Source: Marinobacter sp. ELB17 (lineage in GTDB: Bacteria; Pseudomonadota; Gammaproteobacteria; Pseudomonadales; Oleiphilaceae). Taken from it: a stretch of DNA of 44,351 nt. The DNA lies in contig NZ_AAXY01000029.1 of assembly GCF_000169375.1 (NCBI RefSeq), positions 1-44,351 of the forward strand, given 5' to 3'. The position numbers were made by a program, and so were the translations under genes. Position 1 is the first letter of the stretch. Each line of letters starts with the position of its first letter. Of this stretch, positions 40,201 through 44,351 are shown piece by piece. Under the pieces are notes generated by a model. That model had not been told where the DNA came from. It made no database searches and saw only the letters and a list, made by a program, of their open reading frames with translations.

Positions 40201-41652
40201 TTGAGAAACCTCACGCCCGTCGTATTTATCATCAGTGTCATGTTTATACTTTTGAGTATTTTCATGATGTTACCGCCACTTATTCTAATGGGTTCTGACG
40301 CTCCTAACAGCGCTGCGTTTATGGAATCAGCGGGCATTGTGTGCGTATTGGGGCTGTTTGGTATACTGGCAACCCATCGCCAGTCCAGAGACTTGAAACC
40401 GCGTTTCATGTTCGTGCTTACAGTGTCGAGTTGGTTCTTCATCGCTATGTTTTCTTCGCTTCCTTTTTATCTGAGTGATAACAACATATCGGCGGCTAAC
40501 GCTTTTTTTGAGGGTACCTCGGGCATCACCACCACCGGTGCAACGGTATTCAGCGATCTGGACACTATGGACCGTGATCTGCTGCTTTGGCGTTCTATTC
40601 TGCAATGGATAGGTGGCATTGGCATTATCGGAATGTTTGTTGCTGTGCTTCCATTTTTGCGGGTAGGCGGCATGCGCCTGTTTGCTACCGAATCATCAGA
40701 GTGGACCGACAAAGCCCTGCCCCGGATGAAAACCCTGAGCCGCGGATTATTAGGGGTGTACCTATTTTTCTCAGTGGTTGCAGTACTGACCTATTGGGTG
40801 TCGGGCATGACATTGTTTGATGCCTTTAACCACGGCCTGACAAGCATCTCCACCGGCGGCTTTTCTACTTCAGATTTGTCTATGGGCAAATTCAACGACC
40901 TGATTCTCTTGGAATCTACGTTTTTCATGATTTTGGGCAGTGTGCCATTCTTTCTGTTTGTACGGGAATTGCATGGCCAGCGTGGCGTGCTGTTCCGTGA
41001 CCAACAGGTGCGGCTATTCCTGACCATCCTGCTGATTGTACCCTTGCTGTTAACGCTGTATCGCTGGGCGGTATCTGCCGTTCCCTTCAATCCGGTTAGC
41101 AATTACATATCCACACTGTTTAATGTCACCTCTGTGGTCACCACCACCGGTTACGCGTCAGAAGATTACTCTGCATGGGGCCCATTGGCCTTTGTTGTGT
41201 TCTTCTTCTTGATGTTTGTGGGCGGTTGCTCCGGCTCCACATCTGGCGGCATGAAAATATTTCGCTTTCAATTGTCAGTCATTGTTCTCCGTGAGAATCT
41301 GATGCGCCTGCTTCATCCGCGGGCGGTGTTAACCCGTAATTACAACGGTCGTGCCGTCAGCGACGAGATCATTACCTCGATGATCGCCTACACATTCATC
41401 TTCCTGCTGTGCCTGTTGGTTTTGACGGTTTCCCTGGCCGCTATGCAGCTGGACTTCACCACTTCTTTGTCCGGTGCACTGACGGCTCTGACCAACGTTG
41501 GTCCGGGCTTAGGTGACATCATAGGCCCTGCCGGGAATTTTGGGCCGCTGCCAGATGCCGCTAAGTGGCTGTTGGGCATAGGTATGCTGATGGGACGTCT
41601 GGAAATATTGAGCGTGGTAGTGGTGCTGTCGCCGGCTTTCTGGCGCAGTTAA
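40201..41652 (+). CDS. trkH: TrkH-family potassium uptake protein
   Basis: A 483-residue inner-membrane potassium channel subunit with four repeated membrane-pore-membrane units. Selectivity-filter segments are visible: GTSGITTTGATVF (about 102-114), GLTSISTGGFSTSD, TSVVTTTGYASED and LTALTNVGPGLGD. The start is a TTG at 40201. The next ATG, 13 codons in, would cut the first helix, so TTG is preferred. Potassium transport would need a TrkA-type gating partner, which is not in the window. It is monocistronic and convergent with the acyltransferase. Confidence 0.9.
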   Translation: MRNLTPVVFIISVMFILLSIFMMLPPLILMGSDAPNSAAFMESAGIVCVLGLFGILATHRQSRDLKPRFMFVLTVSSWFFIAMFSSLPFYLSDNNISAANAFFEGTSGITTTGATVFSDLDTMDRDLLLWRSILQWIGGIGIIGMFVAVLPFLRVGGMRLFATESSEWTDKALPRMKTLSRGLLGVYLFFSVVAVLTYWVSGMTLFDAFNHGLTSISTGGFSTSDLSMGKFNDLILLESTFFMILGSVPFFLFVRELHGQRGVLFRDQQVRLFLTILLIVPLLLTLYRWAVSAVPFNPVSNYISTLFNVTSVVTTTGYASEDYSAWGPLAFVVFFFLMFVGGCSGSTSGGMKIFRFQLSVIVLRENLMRLLHPRAVLTRNYNGRAVSDEIITSMIAYTFIFLLCLLVLTVSLAAMQLDFTTSLSGALTALTNVGPGLGDIIGPAGNFGPLPDAAKWLLGIGMLMGRLEILSVVVVLSPAFWRS

Positions 41653-41708
41653 ACTTGCCGCGCTCAAGCGCAGCGGTTCATTTCTTCCCCGTCAATTCAT
41701 GCCAAGTT

Positions 41709-41737
41709 CTTGTCAAGTTCCAGCACTCTTGTCAAGT
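41709..41737. repeat. Two CTTGTCAAGT repeats in the trkH/acyltransferase convergent gap
   Basis: The near-palindrome CTTGTCAAGT occurs at 41709-41718 and 41728-41737 (19-bp period). The second copy is nested in a GCACT...AGTGC stem that reaches the acyltransferase stop. It may act in transcript ending; no T-tract is seen. Confidence 0.4.
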
Positions 41738-42925
41738 GCTTACGTCAGCTGTGCTCATGGCGTTCAGCGCACTCGTTACCGGGTTAGCGTACATGTCCAA
41801 TAGGTAGGGCCGCGCTGCTGCTTCACAAGCACCTAGACGCTTCTGCAGCTCGTTCTCAGCGGTTTCCAAAGCCTGCCGAGTGCAGCTTTCGGCTGCAGCT
41901 AGGGAAGCAAACAGACCGGCGTCTACCGGCCCCCTGCCCGCTGCAGCTTCACGCAATTGATACGCCACCAGATTGGATGGGTGCAAGTGGTAATGACTGT
42001 GAATTTCCCTGTCAATTCTCGCCGCCAACGCTTTTGGATTGGCTCCTGCGTCTTCGATGGGTGCGCCAAAGTGCACGTGTACGTGGCCTTTAAAGCCGGT
42101 TAGACCGCGCATAATCTGACTGGTATCTTCGCCTTCTGCTTTCAGGTAGGCACCGGTACGGGCCCGGGTTTCCAGCTCATTGGCTTTATCCAGATCACAG
42201 GGGTCAAATTCATAGGCAATCGATACCGGCACAATACTCAGCCGGTTTATCGCCGTTTGGAAATCCAGTCCGGATTTTTTCGGGCTCATATGGAACATCT
42301 TCACAATAGCAGGATCTGTGCGGTCTATACCGTCTTTAGCCCGCCCTTCACGTTGCGCAATCCACACCCCGTTGTGGGTCTCGATGCTGTGATTGATAAA
42401 ATCGGAAAGCATGAGGTAGGCGTCGCGTATTTCCCGTGGGCTGGTCATGCTACGCCGCACTACAAAGCTCTTGTTTAATCGCATCATTTCAGCAAATACG
42501 CGATTTTCGAGCAAGTTGTCGCCAATGGCGATGCGAGTGGTTTTTAGCCCTTGGTTGTACAATAAGAAGTTTACAATCATTGGGTCAAAAACAATGTCGC
42601 GATGATTACAGATAAACAGGTGGGTAGATTCCTGCTCCAGATTCTGTAACCCGCTCTGGGTAACCTGGGTGGTGGTATTTCCGACCAGTTCGCCAACATA
42701 GCCCGACAACGACGCTTGCAGATCGTCGATACGAGTGAAACCACCAAAACGGCGGCGCAACCAATAACTCACAATCCCCCGCAACATCGCCGGCGCCCAG
42801 CGTGCAGCCCCGGGCGATTTGATGCGGCCAATCAAGTTCAGAAATTCCCGATCATGCACTAATCGTTGTATTACGGCGGAAGTCTCCTCGTCCGAGTAAG
42901 GACGGATGGCATCAAATTTCTGCAT
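41732..42925 (-). CDS. Glycerolipid acyltransferase (PlsB/PlsC superfamily)
   Basis: A 397-residue acyltransferase acting on a glycerol-phosphate-type lipid acceptor at the inner membrane. Motif I reads ICNHRDIVFDP (about 110-120), where the His-Asp spacing is HX5D rather than the usual HX4D (an HxD alternative is also present). Motif II/III elements are FVVRRSMTS and GVWIAQREGRAKDG, and RLSIVPVSIAYEFDP fits block IV. It is larger than PlsC (about 240) and smaller than PlsB (about 800). The precise substrate is unclear. It is monocistronic, and the upstream gap leads to recQ in divergent orientation. Confidence 0.78.
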   Translation of the reverse strand: MQKFDAIRPYSDEETSAVIQRLVHDREFLNLIGRIKSPGAARWAPAMLRGIVSYWLRRRFGGFTRIDDLQASLSGYVGELVGNTTTQVTQSGLQNLEQESTHLFICNHRDIVFDPMIVNFLLYNQGLKTTRIAIGDNLLENRVFAEMMRLNKSFVVRRSMTSPREIRDAYLMLSDFINHSIETHNGVWIAQREGRAKDGIDRTDPAIVKMFHMSPKKSGLDFQTAINRLSIVPVSIAYEFDPCDLDKANELETRARTGAYLKAEGEDTSQIMRGLTGFKGHVHVHFGAPIEDAGANPKALAARIDREIHSHYHLHPSNLVAYQLREAAAGRGPVDAGLFASLAAAESCTRQALETAENELQKRLGACEAAARPYLLDMYANPVTSALNAMSTADVST

Positions 42926-43248
42926 TAATAGTAAAACCTTGTGTTGGTCGAGAGCCGCGAGCCTCGGTAAGAATCACGCTTTTGCAAAGGCAGTAAATTT
43001 TTACCGGTATTGTATCGTTTTAAAAGCCAGTTTTCCTTAACCGATGAATGAAGCCGCATGAATTTCCGCTGCGCCGTTGCCCATAAACGACGACGCTAAC
43101 GTAATACCGCCGCGCACAGGCTTGTATTAGCAATCCCACGGGGCAAAACACCCACCCTGAAATCTGCTATGATTCTGCCGCAGAAATACACAGTGCCACT
43201 CGGTCGGCGCTGCTCCATTCAGGCGGCTTGCGGGTAAACACGTTTATT
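42926..43248. other. 323-bp divergent gap upstream of recQ
   Basis: No gene or RNA was recognised. An extended -10 type element TGCTATGAT (43165-43173), 76 bp upstream of recQ, is a plausible promoter, although no matching -35 is seen. Confidence 0.35.
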
Positions 43249-44351
43249 ATGTACTCCCATCAGGACTTCGAACAGCTCTCAAGCGAACGACCTACAGCCG
43301 TGCAGACCCCGGAACAGGTGCTGCATGAAGTGTTTGGCTATGACAGCTTCCGCCCGTTACAGGAGGACATCGTAAAAGAGCTGTGCGCCGGTGGCGACGC
43401 GCTGGTGCTAATGCCCACCGGCGGCGGTAAATCCCTATGTTATCAGGTTCCAGCCCTGGTCCGCCCGGGTACCGGTATCGTGGTGTCACCGTTAATAGCT
43501 CTGATGCAAGACCAGGTAAATGCCCTGAAAGAATTGGGAGTTCGAGCCGCCTTTTTGAATTCCACTATGGACTTTGAGCAAGCCCGAGCTACCGAATACG
43601 CTCTGATGTCGGGTGAACTGGATTTGCTGTATTGCGCCCCAGAGCGGCTGATTCAGCCCCGCACTATAGAGCTGTTACACAATACCTCCATCGCTCTGTT
43701 TGCAATCGACGAGGCTCATTGTGTTTCCCAATGGGGTCACGACTTCCGTTCGGATTACTTGCAGCTGAGCATGCTGGCGCAAACTTTTCCCGACATACCA
43801 CGTATAGCTTTGACTGCCACTGCCGATGAGCGCACCCGTAAAGAGATTGCCGAACGCCTGTCGTTAACCCAGGCCCGACATTTTATTAGCGGTTTTGATC
43901 GCCCTAATATTCAGTACAGAATTACGCCAAAAATTAATGCTAACAAACAGTTACTCGACTTTATTAAAACCGAACATGAAGGCGATTGCGGCATCGTTTA
44001 CTGTCTTTCCCGCAAAAAAGTAGACGCCACCGCAAAGCTATTGCAAAGCAAAGGTTACAACGCTCTGCCCTATCACGCCGGCTTGGCCGCGGATGAGCGA
44101 GCATCAAACCAGAACCGTTTCCTGCGTGAAGACAGCGTTATTATTGTGGCTACCATCGCGTTTGGTATGGGCATAGACAAACCGGATGTGCGCTTTGTCG
44201 CCCACCTGGATTTGCCAAAAAGCCTGGAAGCTTATTATCAGGAAACCGGCCGTGCTGGTCGCGACGGCAAACCTTCCACCGCATGGATGGTTTACGGCCT
44301 GCAGGATGTGATCAAACTGCGGCAAATGCTGGAAACATCCCAGGGTAATGA
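43249..44351 (+). CDS. recQ: RecQ ATP-dependent DNA helicase (3' end beyond window)
   Basis: The first 367 codons of a superfamily-2 3'-5' DNA helicase used in recombination and restart of stalled forks. Motif 0 is FGYDSFRPLQEDIV, Walker A MPTGGGKSLCYQ, motif II AIDEAHCVSQWGHDFRSDY (the RecQ-specific aromatic loop), motif III LTATAD, and motifs IV-VI include IVYCLSRKKVD, VATIAFGMGIDKPDVRFVAH and QETGRAGRDG. The Zn-binding and HRDC domains lie beyond the right edge. The ATG at 43249 gives a short N-terminal extension before motif 0. Confidence 0.93.
   Translation, partial: MYSHQDFEQLSSERPTAVQTPEQVLHEVFGYDSFRPLQEDIVKELCAGGDALVLMPTGGGKSLCYQVPALVRPGTGIVVSPLIALMQDQVNALKELGVRAAFLNSTMDFEQARATEYALMSGELDLLYCAPERLIQPRTIELLHNTSIALFAIDEAHCVSQWGHDFRSDYLQLSMLAQTFPDIPRIALTATADERTRKEIAERLSLTQARHFISGFDRPNIQYRITPKINANKQLLDFIKTEHEGDCGIVYCLSRKKVDATAKLLQSKGYNALPYHAGLAADERASNQNRFLREDSVIIVATIAFGMGIDKPDVRFVAHLDLPKSLEAYYQETGRAGRDGKPSTAWMVYGLQDVIKLRQMLETSQGN

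Noticed and set aside
40480..40497. TATGTTGT on the minus strand inside trkH as a second Ter site
   Set aside because: Only the 8-base core fits (about 10 of 16 overall), it is in coding sequence, and such a match is expected by chance in 44 kb.
1..44351. CRISPR array, tRNA or rRNA gene, integrase or attachment site
   Set aside because: No spaced repeat array, tRNA cloverleaf, rRNA segment or recombinase motif was seen on either strand.

Overview
The window looks like a chromosomal segment of a marine gammaproteobacterium, most likely Marinobacter or a close relative. The grounds are a vibrioferrin-type siderophore operon, moderately high GC, and gammaproteobacterial versions of Tus, AcpH, ArsH, Mqo and RecQ. 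This assignment is inference from gene content; no rRNA or tRNA gene is present to confirm it.

Region 1 (1-8846) is an iron-uptake locus. A minus-strand operon runs SbnG-like citrate synthase/aldolase, ATP-grasp ligase, NIS synthetase, MFS exporter, second NIS synthetase (cut by the left edge). The last four match pvsABCD of vibrioferrin biosynthesis in order and size. Divergent from it is an exbB-exbD-exbD2-tonB operon that would energise siderophore uptake. A good Fur box and a weaker one lie between the two. The second ExbD carries Asn where the proton-carrying Asp is expected.

Region 2 (9033-14275) is a two-component system divergent from a PepSY protein, a DUF2271 protein and a fused PepSY-TM/flavodoxin/FAD-NAD reductase, with a PmrA/BqsR-like direct repeat between them. 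Region 3 (14345-16983) is an arsenic operon arsR-arsC-arsH-acr3 with a palindromic candidate operator at arsR. Region 4 (17258-22255) holds a DUF2141 protein, a fatty-acid desaturase, a DksA/TraR-type protein and a copper P-type ATPase.

Region 5 (22468-31517) is metabolic: malate:quinone oxidoreductase followed by an unusual 578-aa isocitrate dehydrogenase with a tandemly duplicated small-domain region and an NAD-type cofactor signature; a two-subunit molybdenum hydroxylase; an IS30-family transposase remnant; an MFS carrier; ACP phosphodiesterase; and a carboxylesterase.

Region 6 (31646-39318) is the most striking part. A four-gene minus-strand operon encodes an MksBEFG/Wadjet-like SMC complex in the order SMC ATPase, MksE-like, kleisin-like, TOPRIM nuclease. 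The three condensin genes are reversed relative to the usual kleisin-E-SMC order. Divergently transcribed next to it is a homologue of the replication-terminus protein Tus, with a Ter-like sequence over its promoter. Plasmid restriction or condensation and fork arrest may therefore be linked here, or the locus may lie near the chromosome terminus.

Region 7 (39369-44351) has an exported retropepsin-like protein, TrkH, a glycerolipid acyltransferase and the start of RecQ. No CRISPR array, integrase or intact insertion sequence was seen.
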